Assembly: GCF_050402865.1 (NCBI RefSeq)
Contig: NZ_BAABMF010000004.1
Location: forward strand, 186,001-250,000
From: Clostridium_AF sediminicola
Lineage (GTDB): Bacteria; Bacillota; Clostridia; Clostridiales; Clostridiaceae
Direction of reading: 5' to 3'
Length of the DNA stretch: 64,000 nucleotides
The notes under the pieces are model-generated. The model was not told the DNA's origin, searched no databases, and saw only the letters and a list, made by a program, of their open reading frames with translations. Shown piece after piece: positions 51,901 through 60,820 of the stretch. Position 1 is the first letter of the stretch. Each line of letters starts with the position of its first letter. The position numbers were made by a program, and so were the translations under genes.

Positions 51901-53019
51901 ATGGATTGGACGTATTCTCAACCCGTTAAAATAATTTTTGGTAATAATAAAATAGAGTCTTTATATGATATTTTCACAGACTTAGGTTTGAAGAATGGTT
52001 TATTAGTAAGTGATCCTATATTTTTAGAAAATAAAATGGCTGATAAAATAGTAGAACATTCTAAGGGGTTATTAATAAAGGTTTTTTCAGACATAGTTCC
52101 AAACCCTACTGTTGATAATGTGGATGCATGTGCTAAATTGATCAGAGAAAATAATTTGGAATTTGTCGTTGCTTTAGGAGGTGGAAGTTCTTTAGATTGT
52201 GCCAAAGCTGCTGCCAGCATTTGTATGACTGAAGATTCAATAGTTCCTTATCACAACGGGGAAAAGAAATTACCAAAGAATCATTTGCCACTGATAGCTA
52301 TGCCAACTACTGCTGGTACTGGAAGTGAAGTTACACCTGTTTCAGTTCTTTCAAATCCACATATAGGCAAGAAAGCTCCTTTGGTAAGTGATAACTTTTA
52401 CCCATTGTGTGCTATAGTTGATCCAATCCTTACTACTACAGTGCCTAATTTTGTAACTGCTTCAACAGGATTAGATGTTTTAGCTCATGCACTTGAAGGT
52501 TTTTGGAGTAAGCATCACCAACCAATTTGTGATGCAGTAGCACAACATTCAACTAGACTTGTATTTAAATATCTTTTAAGATCATATAACGATGCAAATG
52601 ATATAGAAGCAAAAGAAAAAATGTGTGAAGCAAGTTTATTGGCAGGACTAGCTTTTGGTTTGCCTAAAACCACAGGTCCTCATGCTTGTTCATTCCCATT
52701 AACAAGTTTATACCATATGCCTCACGGGGAAGCTTGTGCTTTCACTCTTGATTACTTTACAAAAATAAATGCAGAAGCTGAAAATGGAAGACTTAATAAT
52801 TTTGCAAAAGAAATAGGTTTTAAAGATGCATATGAAATGGCTGATGAAATTTCAAACCTAAAAAGAGCACTAAATGTAAAAACTACACTTTCTAATGCCG
52901 GAATAAAAGATGAAGATATTGAAAATTTAGCAGAACTAAGTATGCATCCCAATATGTTAAACAATCCTGTGGCTATGAATAAGGAAAGTTTAATTAAGAT
53001 GTACAAGGATTTAAAATAA
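51901..53019 (+). CDS. Iron-containing alcohol dehydrogenase, candidate sulfolactaldehyde reductase
   Basis: A 372-residue group III dehydrogenase. ALGGGSSLDCAKA, PTTAGTGSEVT, and metal ligands in AIVDPILT...GLDVLAHALEGF and TTGPHACSF...HMPHGEACAF are visible. In this operon it should reduce sulfolactaldehyde to 2,3-dihydroxypropanesulfonate, regenerating NAD+ under anaerobic conditions. ATG 51901 follows GAGGTGG, 12 bases after the RpiB-like stop. The exporter gene starts two bases after its stop. A sister enzyme ends cluster A at 17960. Confidence 0.88.
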   Translation: MDWTYSQPVKIIFGNNKIESLYDIFTDLGLKNGLLVSDPIFLENKMADKIVEHSKGLLIKVFSDIVPNPTVDNVDACAKLIRENNLEFVVALGGGSSLDCAKAAASICMTEDSIVPYHNGEKKLPKNHLPLIAMPTTAGTGSEVTPVSVLSNPHIGKKAPLVSDNFYPLCAIVDPILTTTVPNFVTASTGLDVLAHALEGFWSKHHQPICDAVAQHSTRLVFKYLLRSYNDANDIEAKEKMCEASLLAGLAFGLPKTTGPHACSFPLTSLYHMPHGEACAFTLDYFTKINAEAENGRLNNFAKEIGFKDAYEMADEISNLKRALNVKTTLSNAGIKDEDIENLAELSMHPNMLNNPVAMNKESLIKMYKDLK

Positions 53020-53020
53020 T

Positions 53021-53752
53021 ATGACTTTAGTATCTATACTACTATTTGGAGTGGTAGTTTTAATTACTCATTTTCTTGAAGGGATTACGGGTTTTGGCTG
53101 CACAGTCTTGGCCCTTCCTTTCTGTGTTTTACTAGTTGGAATTAAAACGGCAGTTCCCACATTAGTTATCCTGGCATGGATATTAGCGCTTTATGTAATT
53201 ATCATTGATTTTAAAAATATTTTATGGAAGGAGTTTATAAGAATTGTAACATTCGTAGGGTTAGGACTTCCTATAGGGATGATACTTTTCAGTAAACTTC
53301 CTGAAAATATATTGAAATGGATACTTGGAGTATTTATGATTGTGGTCTCCATTAGAGGATTATACACAAGTTTTAGAAGTGATGCTAAAACAATTTCATT
53401 AAATAAATATGTGATGAACCTTATTCTATTTTTAGGAGGAATTATACATGGTGCTTTTGGAAGCGGCGGACCATTTGTAGTTATATATGCTTCAAAAGCT
53501 CTTCCAAACAAAAGTAATTTTAGAGCTACCATATGCCTACTTTGGCTATCCTTGAATTCTGTAATAATTGGTAAAAATATTTATGGTGGTCTTATAACAG
53601 GATCTGTATTAAAGCTATTACTATGTACTATTCCTTTTTTAGTTGTGGGAATGTTATTAGGTAACAAGGCTCATAATTCTATAGATGAAAAAGTATTTAT
53701 AAAAGTTGTTTATGGCGTGTTGTTGATATCAGGATTTTTTATGTTTTTATAA
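53021..53752 (+). CDS. TauE/SafE-family (TSUP) anion exporter
   Basis: A 243-residue membrane protein with about eight helices. The two TSUP half motifs are visible: HFLEGITGFGCTVLALPF near the N-terminus and GGIIHGAFGSGGPFVVIYAS in the middle. This family exports sulfite, sulfoacetate and other organosulfonates. The near-overlap with the aldehyde reductase gene suggests it expels the end product dihydroxypropanesulfonate. Both the gene position and the family point the same way, though transport direction cannot be seen in sequence. Confidence 0.88.
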   Translation: MTLVSILLFGVVVLITHFLEGITGFGCTVLALPFCVLLVGIKTAVPTLVILAWILALYVIIIDFKNILWKEFIRIVTFVGLGLPIGMILFSKLPENILKWILGVFMIVVSIRGLYTSFRSDAKTISLNKYVMNLILFLGGIIHGAFGSGGPFVVIYASKALPNKSNFRATICLLWLSLNSVIIGKNIYGGLITGSVLKLLLCTIPFLVVGMLLGNKAHNSIDEKVFIKVVYGVLLISGFFMFL

Positions 53753-53767
53753 TAGGAGGATGAAATT

Positions 53768-55108
53768 ATGTCAAGTTTTCAAGTTGCTTATATTCCAATA
53801 GGAGTACCAACTTTCCATCTAGAGAGTGCAAATAAACAGTTTCAAAAATCAATAGAGATGATGAAATCATTAACAGATAAAGGTGTTTATCCTGAAGAGC
53901 CTTTACTAAATATTGATGATTTAATATCTTATTTAGGAGAAATTAATCCAGATTTAATTGTATTGCAAAACAATACCTTTGCTAATTCAGCTTATGCTAG
54001 TGAGGTTCTACGAGCTTTTGACTGTCCTATACTTCTGTGGACTTTAAGAGAACCTGTAATTGATGGCGGAAGGCTTAGATTAAATTCTTTAACAGGTGCA
54101 TATTCAGCAGGAAATACTATGCACCATTTAGGAAGAGAAAATTTTGAATATATATTTGGTGCACCGACTGAAGAAAAAGTTATTTCAAAAATTAAAGCAA
54201 CAATTCGTGCGGCACAGATTAAAAAATCTTTACGTTCATTAAATGTTGCGGCTATTGGACAAACTCCTCAAGGATTTGGTTTTGGTAGAGCATTAGATTC
54301 AGAAGTTACAAGAGCTTTCGGATCAAATTTAGAATCTATTGAAGCTAGAGAATTAATGTTAAAAGCTAAAACATATAAAAAAGAAGAATATGAAGATGTT
54401 TTGACAGAAGCAAGATCTAAAATGATCGGTTTAGATAAACTACCTGAGGAAAATGTAGATGCTTTTGCAAGACTTTACAAAGCCTATAAAGAATTTATAG
54501 ATTCCAAAAACATCAAAGCTTTAGCATCTAGATGCTGGCCAGATTATTTTGTGGAATATGGTACACCGGTTTGTGCTGTACTTGGGATGTTAAATGATAT
54601 AAATATTGCAGCAAGTTGTGAATCAGACTTGTTTGGTGCAATTTCAATGTATATAGGAATAGAACTATCTGGGGGACCAACTTTCTTTGGAGATCCTGTA
54701 TCATTAGACGAAAAAGATAATACTGTGACTTTTTGGCACTGCGGAACAGCAGCATGTTCTTTAGCTAGACAGGATATTGGTTGCGAAATAGGTGTTCATC
54801 CTAATAGAAAAGTAGGACCAACAATGGAATTTGGATGTAAACCAGCTGATGAAATTACTATATTTAGGATTGGTAGAAAACCAGATGGGCAATTTAGATT
54901 TTTTATTTCTACTGGGGAAGCACTAGACGTACCGAAACAATTCTGCGGAACATCATTAGTTATTAAAACTGACTCAGATGCAGGAGAATTAGTAAATAGA
55001 AGTGTTAAAGATGGATGGGAACCCCACTTTGTTGTTATTTATGCAAATGTTGCAGAGGAACTTGAAATCTTAGGTAAATTATTAGATATGGAAGTTTGTA
55101 AATACTAA
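53768..55108 (+). CDS. COG2407 sugar isomerase, candidate sulfoquinovose isomerase
   Basis: A 446-residue L-fucose/arabinose isomerase-fold protein. Likely metal ligands lie in SRCWPDY, SCESDLFG and FWHCGTAACSLA. It shares the overall frame with the cluster A protein at 13578 but diverges at the putative substrate loops (REPVIDGGRLRLNSLTG here against REPYIQGFRGLPLNSL there). Sulfoquinovose isomerases of the sulfo-transaldolase and transketolase pathways belong to this COG, so it probably makes 6-deoxy-6-sulfofructose. ATG follows AGGAGGATG, 15 bases after the exporter stop. Confidence 0.85.
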   Translation: MSSFQVAYIPIGVPTFHLESANKQFQKSIEMMKSLTDKGVYPEEPLLNIDDLISYLGEINPDLIVLQNNTFANSAYASEVLRAFDCPILLWTLREPVIDGGRLRLNSLTGAYSAGNTMHHLGRENFEYIFGAPTEEKVISKIKATIRAAQIKKSLRSLNVAAIGQTPQGFGFGRALDSEVTRAFGSNLESIEARELMLKAKTYKKEEYEDVLTEARSKMIGLDKLPEENVDAFARLYKAYKEFIDSKNIKALASRCWPDYFVEYGTPVCAVLGMLNDINIAASCESDLFGAISMYIGIELSGGPTFFGDPVSLDEKDNTVTFWHCGTAACSLARQDIGCEIGVHPNRKVGPTMEFGCKPADEITIFRIGRKPDGQFRFFISTGEALDVPKQFCGTSLVIKTDSDAGELVNRSVKDGWEPHFVVIYANVAEELEILGKLLDMEVCKY

Positions 55109-55175
55109 ACAAGTATTATAAACTAAATATAGACATTCTAACCATTTTAAAGAATTGAAAAAGGAGAAAACAGTT

Positions 55176-57614
55176 ATGTTATTGAAAAATACTTTTGAAA
55201 GATTTGAAAAGGCAAAGGAATATGGTTTTTCGTTCAGATTTGATAAAAATAGTAATTATTATTCCCAAGAAACTTATAGAAATGCTTTGGATTATGGAAT
55301 TCAACATGTTAAAAATAAAGACTGTAATCCTCCATATAAACCCAAAGTAGGAAGCCATGATGACGGCCCTATAAATGGTCCATTTTTAGGAGGAATTGGT
55401 ACTTCAAATTTTTCAAGAGATGCATTGGGGTATTTTAGTCGTTGGCATTTACAACAAGGTGTACATATCAATGAAGCTATTGATTCTGCCTTTTTTATGA
55501 TTAGGTGGGAATGTGATAGTAAAATAAGTTATAAAAAGATTAGAATCTCAAAGGATGACTTTAGTAATAATGATGTAGAATATACTGCGCTTTTTCCAAA
55601 AGTATATGAAAAATATAATAGAGAAGATATGCCCTTTGAATTAATTTTAGAATATTACTCTCCAATGATTCCGCATAATTATAAAGATTCAATTTTACCT
55701 ATTACATTATTTAATGTTCATTTAATTCCTAAAACTAAATCTAAAGTAGATGTAAGTATTGGACTTTGCTGGCCTAATCTTTTGGGATGGAAAAACTCTT
55801 ATATGACAAGTGAACAGAGACAGGATAAGCTTTGGCCATCACATCAAAATGGTGGTAATACAGGAAAAGTTGAATATGAAGACAATAATATTATACACAT
55901 AATGCAATGTAAAACTATGGTTGGAAATAGAAAACAAGATATGAATGGAAATATTATGATTTCTATGGATGCTGGAGATCAATGGACTCCGTCTTTTGAT
56001 TGCTGTTTTAGAGAATCTAAAATGACTACTGGATTCCAGGATAAAGACCAGTTAAAAACTATTGGTAAAGTTGAGTATGATTTTCAAAGCAAAGGAGCCC
56101 TTAGCAATAATTGTGAAGGTTGGGAGGCTCATTGGCATGAGCCTATTTGTAGCGCAGTAGCAGCAAAAACTGAGTTATTAGGCAAAGAAGCATCTTTAGT
56201 ATTTGGTATTACTATGGACATGCCTATTACAACTTTTGGAATGGGAAGAAGCTGGTATAAGGCATATACAGAATATTTCGAAAAAGATTGCAGTAGGACT
56301 CTTGAACTAGCAAATTATGCATTACAAAATAATGAAGAATGGTTAAAACAAATTGATATATACCATGATTCAGTTTTTAATGACAATGAAATTTTAGATA
56401 AAAAAGTATTAGGTGCAAAGATCAATGAACTTTATTTTGTACCGGGTGGAGGTTCAACATTAGTTACTGATCCAGTTGATGGACATGATGAGGATTCAAA
56501 AAAACTTGATAATAAAATTCATTATGGTGTATTAGAAGGCTTTGATACTGGATATTATTATTATAATACTCTTGATTTATGGGTTTATGCTTTTCCTGCA
56601 CTTACTAAGAATTGGCCAGAACTTGCAGAAAGTGTTTTTAAGGATTATCTATCAAGTGCAATCTTAGCTGATAACCATAAAAATATGATTTATAGAAATG
56701 GTAAAAAAGAAGACAACTTAGTTTATGGAAAACTTCCACATGATTTCGGAGGTTGTGCAGAAGATTTATTTGTTAGATTAAATGGTTATAACTTTAGAGA
56801 TAATCCCAATATGTGGATAGATCATAATCCATCTTTCGTTTGTGCTTTTTATTTGCATAAAAGCTTATGCAAAGAGGAGATTACAGAGAAAGAGTATGAA
56901 ATTATGAAAATTATCATGGATTTTGTGGCAAAACAAGATGTTTTCGACATAGGAGTTCCACGACATACAGAATTTGGGGATAGTACTTGGGATAATCTAG
57001 ACATGAAAGGAGTTTCTATTTATTGTGGTGGCTTATGTGTTGCTGCTTGGGCAATTATGAAGAAACTTGCTGAAAAATTCAATGATACATCAGTCTCATA
57101 TTATGATGATAAATTAGTTAAAAGCCAGAAAACTACTAATCTTCTTTGGAATGGAAAGTACTACAATACCAATGAACTAGGAAAATATAAGAATGCTACT
57201 ATGACAGATTCATTATTAGGTATTTTGTTAGCGAAAAAAGCGGGTATTAATAACTTGCTTCCAGATGAGAAGATAAAATCACATATTTTAAGTATATATG
57301 AGAATAATGTTAAGGCTTATGCTGATGGTAAATATGGTGCGTTGTTAGTAGCTGAGCCTGGAAAATGTAAATATGAAAAAGATGGCGGAGATGAGATGCA
57401 AGTAAACGAAGTTCTAGTTGGTTCAAATTGGATTTTAGTTGATATGTTACTAGAATTTGGTTTTAATGAGGAGGCAAGAGAACTATCAAATAATATTAGG
57501 AATTTGATTTATGATAACACTGGTTTACAGTTTAGAACTCCTGCAGCATGGGATAATGACGGACATTATAGAGCGCCTTTGAATATGAGACCTCTCTCTA
57601 TTTGGATGATATAA
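55176..57614 (+). CDS. GH116-family beta-glycosidase (GBA2-like)
   Basis: An 812-residue soluble protein with the two-part layout of GH116: an N-terminal beta domain (about 1-380) and an (alpha/alpha)6 barrel. The nucleophile Glu454 is in GVLEGFDTGYYYYNTLD and the acid/base Asp606 in DSTWDNLDMKG, both in the expected family contexts. Known members hydrolyse beta-glucosides, beta-xylosides or glucosylceramide. No signal peptide. Its place right after the sulfoquinovose isomerase gene suggests it processes a beta-linked head group or co-imported glycolipid sugar; this is inference. ATG 55176 follows AAGGAG. Confidence 0.85.
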   Translation: MLLKNTFERFEKAKEYGFSFRFDKNSNYYSQETYRNALDYGIQHVKNKDCNPPYKPKVGSHDDGPINGPFLGGIGTSNFSRDALGYFSRWHLQQGVHINEAIDSAFFMIRWECDSKISYKKIRISKDDFSNNDVEYTALFPKVYEKYNREDMPFELILEYYSPMIPHNYKDSILPITLFNVHLIPKTKSKVDVSIGLCWPNLLGWKNSYMTSEQRQDKLWPSHQNGGNTGKVEYEDNNIIHIMQCKTMVGNRKQDMNGNIMISMDAGDQWTPSFDCCFRESKMTTGFQDKDQLKTIGKVEYDFQSKGALSNNCEGWEAHWHEPICSAVAAKTELLGKEASLVFGITMDMPITTFGMGRSWYKAYTEYFEKDCSRTLELANYALQNNEEWLKQIDIYHDSVFNDNEILDKKVLGAKINELYFVPGGGSTLVTDPVDGHDEDSKKLDNKIHYGVLEGFDTGYYYYNTLDLWVYAFPALTKNWPELAESVFKDYLSSAILADNHKNMIYRNGKKEDNLVYGKLPHDFGGCAEDLFVRLNGYNFRDNPNMWIDHNPSFVCAFYLHKSLCKEEITEKEYEIMKIIMDFVAKQDVFDIGVPRHTEFGDSTWDNLDMKGVSIYCGGLCVAAWAIMKKLAEKFNDTSVSYYDDKLVKSQKTTNLLWNGKYYNTNELGKYKNATMTDSLLGILLAKKAGINNLLPDEKIKSHILSIYENNVKAYADGKYGALLVAEPGKCKYEKDGGDEMQVNEVLVGSNWILVDMLLEFGFNEEARELSNNIRNLIYDNTGLQFRTPAAWDNDGHYRAPLNMRPLSIWMI

Positions 57615-57680
57615 AATTATCGATATGGATGATTATAAATCTCTTAACTTTTATAATTAATATAATGGAGGTTTAGTTTG

Positions 57681-58462
57681 ATGAGAAAGATATATTATAT
57701 TAGTATGTATTTCATTTTTATTTTAGTTTATGTAAATGAATTTGGGGTCCTAAAGGATAGTATATTTGTATTCTTTACATCCATAAGTATGTTGTTTTTA
57801 TTAATGTCATCCCTTAGTATGACAAGAGGTTTTCAATTATATGTTTCGCTAATTTCCCTTTGTGTGGCACACTTGATTTTATTTAAATATAATCTTAGTT
57901 TTGATATTTGGTATAATAGTTTAATAAAGAGTATCGGTATACCGGTACTCTTTGTTGCTATACCTATGATTTCTTTTCCAATTAAACATGGGCAATATTT
58001 AAAATCAATGGAAAGTTATTTAGAACTTTTTTACCATTTTTAATTTCAACAAGCTTTCTTGGTTCAATGGTAGCTTATACTCCCATTAAAGAAAATATTG
58101 GAAGTGTACTGGTTTATCTAAATAATTTCCCTTTGTATATAATTATTCAAATTTTTATATTATCAACAATGTTGTTAAGTTTATGTGGGGTTCATATGAT
58201 GGTTACAATAACTACCTTAGCACTTACTATTACACCTGGAATTATAGGATTATCAAATGTCGCCTTTGCATTAACTTTACTAACTTGTTGGTATATTGCC
58301 ATGAGCATTTCTCCCTTTGTTCCTTTTGCAGTTATAGTTGCAGACACTATAGGCGAAAAGACTGTTAATGTAACTTTTAAATATAATCTGAAATATGCAA
58401 TTACAATGCTTTTTGCAGCACCAATTATTATCTTATTGGTTAATTATTTAGAGTGTTTATAA
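57681..58462 (+). pseudogene. Membrane protein gene split by a frameshift
   Basis: Two overlapping open frames together encode one hydrophobic protein of about 260 residues with some eight helices. The first (to 58043) ends at a TAA just after the run CTTTTTTA at 58028-58035. A -1 shift there continues with FLPFLISTSFLGSMVAYTPI into the second frame, which ends at 58462. The second half (GVHMMVTITTLALTITPGII, ISPFVPFA) recalls permeases of the ion-transporter superfamily. Either an indel has inactivated it or the T run causes slippage. A solute role in the sulfosugar cluster is possible. Confidence 0.7.
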
Positions 58463-58523
58463 TTGGGAACTTTTTTATATGGACAAAAATTAATGCTTTA
58501 AAACGGGTAAAAGGGGTGAGACT

Positions 58524-59294
58524 ATGACAGAAATTTTTTGGGCCATGGATCATGTGCTTTTATTAGCTGATTATAACGATCCAGAAAAGCATAAGCATTG
58601 GGCAAAGCATTTACTGATTAGCTTAAGTGGAAAAATTAATTGTTTTATTGAAGATGAACAGGTGACTTGTGAAGGTATCATGATTTCTTCAAATGTATCT
58701 CATACCATTGAAAGCAATGGAAATGATCTTTTATTATACCTATTTGATGAAACTACAGATATAGCTAAGGAAATTGAAGAAAAATATTTAGAGAATATTC
58801 CCTACTATACTTTGAATTTAGCTACTGTACAGGAAATTAAGAAAATTTGGAATGAGAATATGGAAAGCAGAAAAGATGTTCATCAAGTACAAAAGACCTA
58901 TTCTAATACTTATGAAAGAATACTAAGCGCTTGTCATTTAGATACAAAGAGACCATATATTAAAGACGATAGAATCAAAAAAGTATTGTCTTTGCTACGA
59001 GATAGAGAAGAAATAACAGAAGGTATGATAAGTGAGTTGGGCAAAAAGGTGTTCTTATCTCAAAGTAGGCTTTCTCATTTATTTAAGGAAGAGACAAAGA
59101 TATCACTAAATAGCTTTCTTGTGATGATAAAGATAGCAAAGACTTACGAATATATATTAGCAGGAGAAAATATTACAGAAGCAAGCATAAAGGCTGGTTT
59201 TCATAGCCCATCACATTTTGCTACAACTAATAAGAATATGTTTGGAATTACAGCAAATGGATTTCGAAAAGACGTAAGATTTATACAGGTATAA
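58524..59294 (+). CDS. AraC-family transcriptional regulator
   Basis: A 256-residue regulator with a cupin-like N-terminal domain (about 10-80, HWAKHLLISLSGKINCFIED) and a C-terminal double HTH (VFLSQSRLSHLFKEETKISL, then ITEASIKAGFHSPSHFATTN and MFG). ATG follows AAAAGGGGTGAG. It is co-directional and at the end of cluster B, 61 bases behind the frameshifted membrane gene, so it may be an activator of the cluster responding to a sugar. Confidence 0.88.
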   Translation: MTEIFWAMDHVLLLADYNDPEKHKHWAKHLLISLSGKINCFIEDEQVTCEGIMISSNVSHTIESNGNDLLLYLFDETTDIAKEIEEKYLENIPYYTLNLATVQEIKKIWNENMESRKDVHQVQKTYSNTYERILSACHLDTKRPYIKDDRIKKVLSLLRDREEITEGMISELGKKVFLSQSRLSHLFKEETKISLNSFLVMIKIAKTYEYILAGENITEASIKAGFHSPSHFATTNKNMFGITANGFRKDVRFIQV

Positions 59295-59459
59295 TAAAAA
59301 ATATTTTTTACGGATATGATAAAAATCTTATAAAGTGTTATAGTATTTGAAACTTAGCTATTATTTAGAAGTTTTATTTTAAATTCTTAATTATAATAAG
59401 GCATAGTCAAAGGAATAAAAGACTATGTCTTTTAAATTTAAGATAGGAGATAAGATAAA

Positions 59460-60623
59460 ATGAAAAAAGATAAGATTACTTTTGCAAAAGGATTGCATAA
59501 TTTAAATGAACAACCTAATTTCAATTTTCAATTAAATCGTGTTGTAATGTGGAATGAGGGTGATTTGGAAGATGTTATGAAAATTGCTGATAAAATCAAA
59601 GATAGTGCAACATGGAAAAAAGAGTTGATCGGTATAGGGGCTCAGGCTGAGAGTGAAGGAAGAATAAAAGAAGCTATTGCATATTATAGAATGAGTGAAT
59701 TTTTTATGTATGATGGAGACCCAGATAAAGAGAAACATTATAAATTAGCTACGAGTATGTTTTATGATTATTATAAAGAGTATTTTGAAGATGGGACTGT
59801 AATTCGTTATGAAGTCCCCTATGAAGGAGTAAAACTTCCAGTGTTATATACAAAAGCAGTAGGAGAAAAGAAGGATACTATTTTGCTTCATGGTGGAAAT
59901 GACTCTTATATGGAAGAACTATTTTTTGCAATGCTATATTTTGCAGAGAATGGTTTTGATGTATATGTTTTTGAAGGACCGGGACAAGGAGGGGTTATGC
60001 GTACCCAGGGAAAACATTTTACATATGAGTGGGAAAAACCGGTAACAACTATACTAGATTATCTTAAACTTGATGATGTTACTATTATAGGTGCATCATT
60101 AGGTGGAATGCTAGCACCTAGAGCAGCGGCTTATGAAAAGAGAATTAAGAGAGTAATCGCATGGTCTATTTTTCCTAACTTCTTTTTTGTTGCATTAGGT
60201 ATGTTTCCAAAATGGTTTCAAAAAGTAGTAAAGATATTAATGAAGCTTCACGCAGCGCCTATATTTAATTTAGCTTTTAAAATGAAGGCAAAAAAAGATA
60301 CTACAGTAGACTGGGGAATCAAGCACGGTATGTATGCTTATGATGCAAAATCTCCTTATGAGTATGTAGTAAAATTGAATAAATTTCAAATGATAGATGT
60401 GGGGCATTTGATTAATCAAGATATGTTAGTGATAGGAGCAAATCAAGATCATTTTATTGATTACAAGCTTTTTCAGGAGGAATTAAATTCTTTGAGTAAT
60501 GTACATTCTTTAACTTTCAGACTATTTACAGACAAAGAATGTGCTTCTAATCATTGCAATATAGGAAATACAAAACTTACTTTAGATACCATGATTAATT
60601 GGATAGAATTGATTAAATATTAA
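59460..60623 (+). CDS. Alpha/beta-fold hydrolase
   Basis: A 387-residue hydrolase. LLHGGNDSYMEELFF is the oxyanion strand region, FEGPGQGG follows, and the nucleophile elbow GASLGGMLAPRAA has the catalytic Ser near residue 213. The acid Asp is likely in IGANQDHFID and the His in ECASNHCN. The N-terminal ~110 residues are a helical lid-like domain. No signal peptide. Substrate unknown; an esterase role such as deacylation is conceivable. It has a 165-base upstream gap and good AGGAGAT ribosome site, so it may be transcribed separately. Confidence 0.85.
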   Translation: MKKDKITFAKGLHNLNEQPNFNFQLNRVVMWNEGDLEDVMKIADKIKDSATWKKELIGIGAQAESEGRIKEAIAYYRMSEFFMYDGDPDKEKHYKLATSMFYDYYKEYFEDGTVIRYEVPYEGVKLPVLYTKAVGEKKDTILLHGGNDSYMEELFFAMLYFAENGFDVYVFEGPGQGGVMRTQGKHFTYEWEKPVTTILDYLKLDDVTIIGASLGGMLAPRAAAYEKRIKRVIAWSIFPNFFFVALGMFPKWFQKVVKILMKLHAAPIFNLAFKMKAKKDTTVDWGIKHGMYAYDAKSPYEYVVKLNKFQMIDVGHLINQDMLVIGANQDHFIDYKLFQEELNSLSNVHSLTFRLFTDKECASNHCNIGNTKLTLDTMINWIELIKY

Positions 60624-60820
60624 CGTATGAGCTAAATTTTACTATTATAGAAAAGTAATAATATTACTATAAAATGTAACGAGATTCCAGAAGTAAATTA
60701 TGATACTTTTACTACTTATTTTTTTGTCATGTTTTTACCATATATAATATTAAAAGTACATTTTCTTTTAAATAATATTCATATAAAATAAATGTATTAT
60801 TAAATTATGGAGGTGGTTTA

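Noticed and set aside
57617..57624. TATCGATA as a further cluster B operator
   Set aside because: The arms are present but without the four-base spacer shared by the other five sites.
58028..58035. Canonical programmed -1 frameshift site
   Set aside because: The T run is slippery, but the zero-frame codons are CTT TTT TAC, not the standard X-XXY-YYZ phasing, and no clear downstream pseudoknot was found; simple indel mutation is at least as likely.
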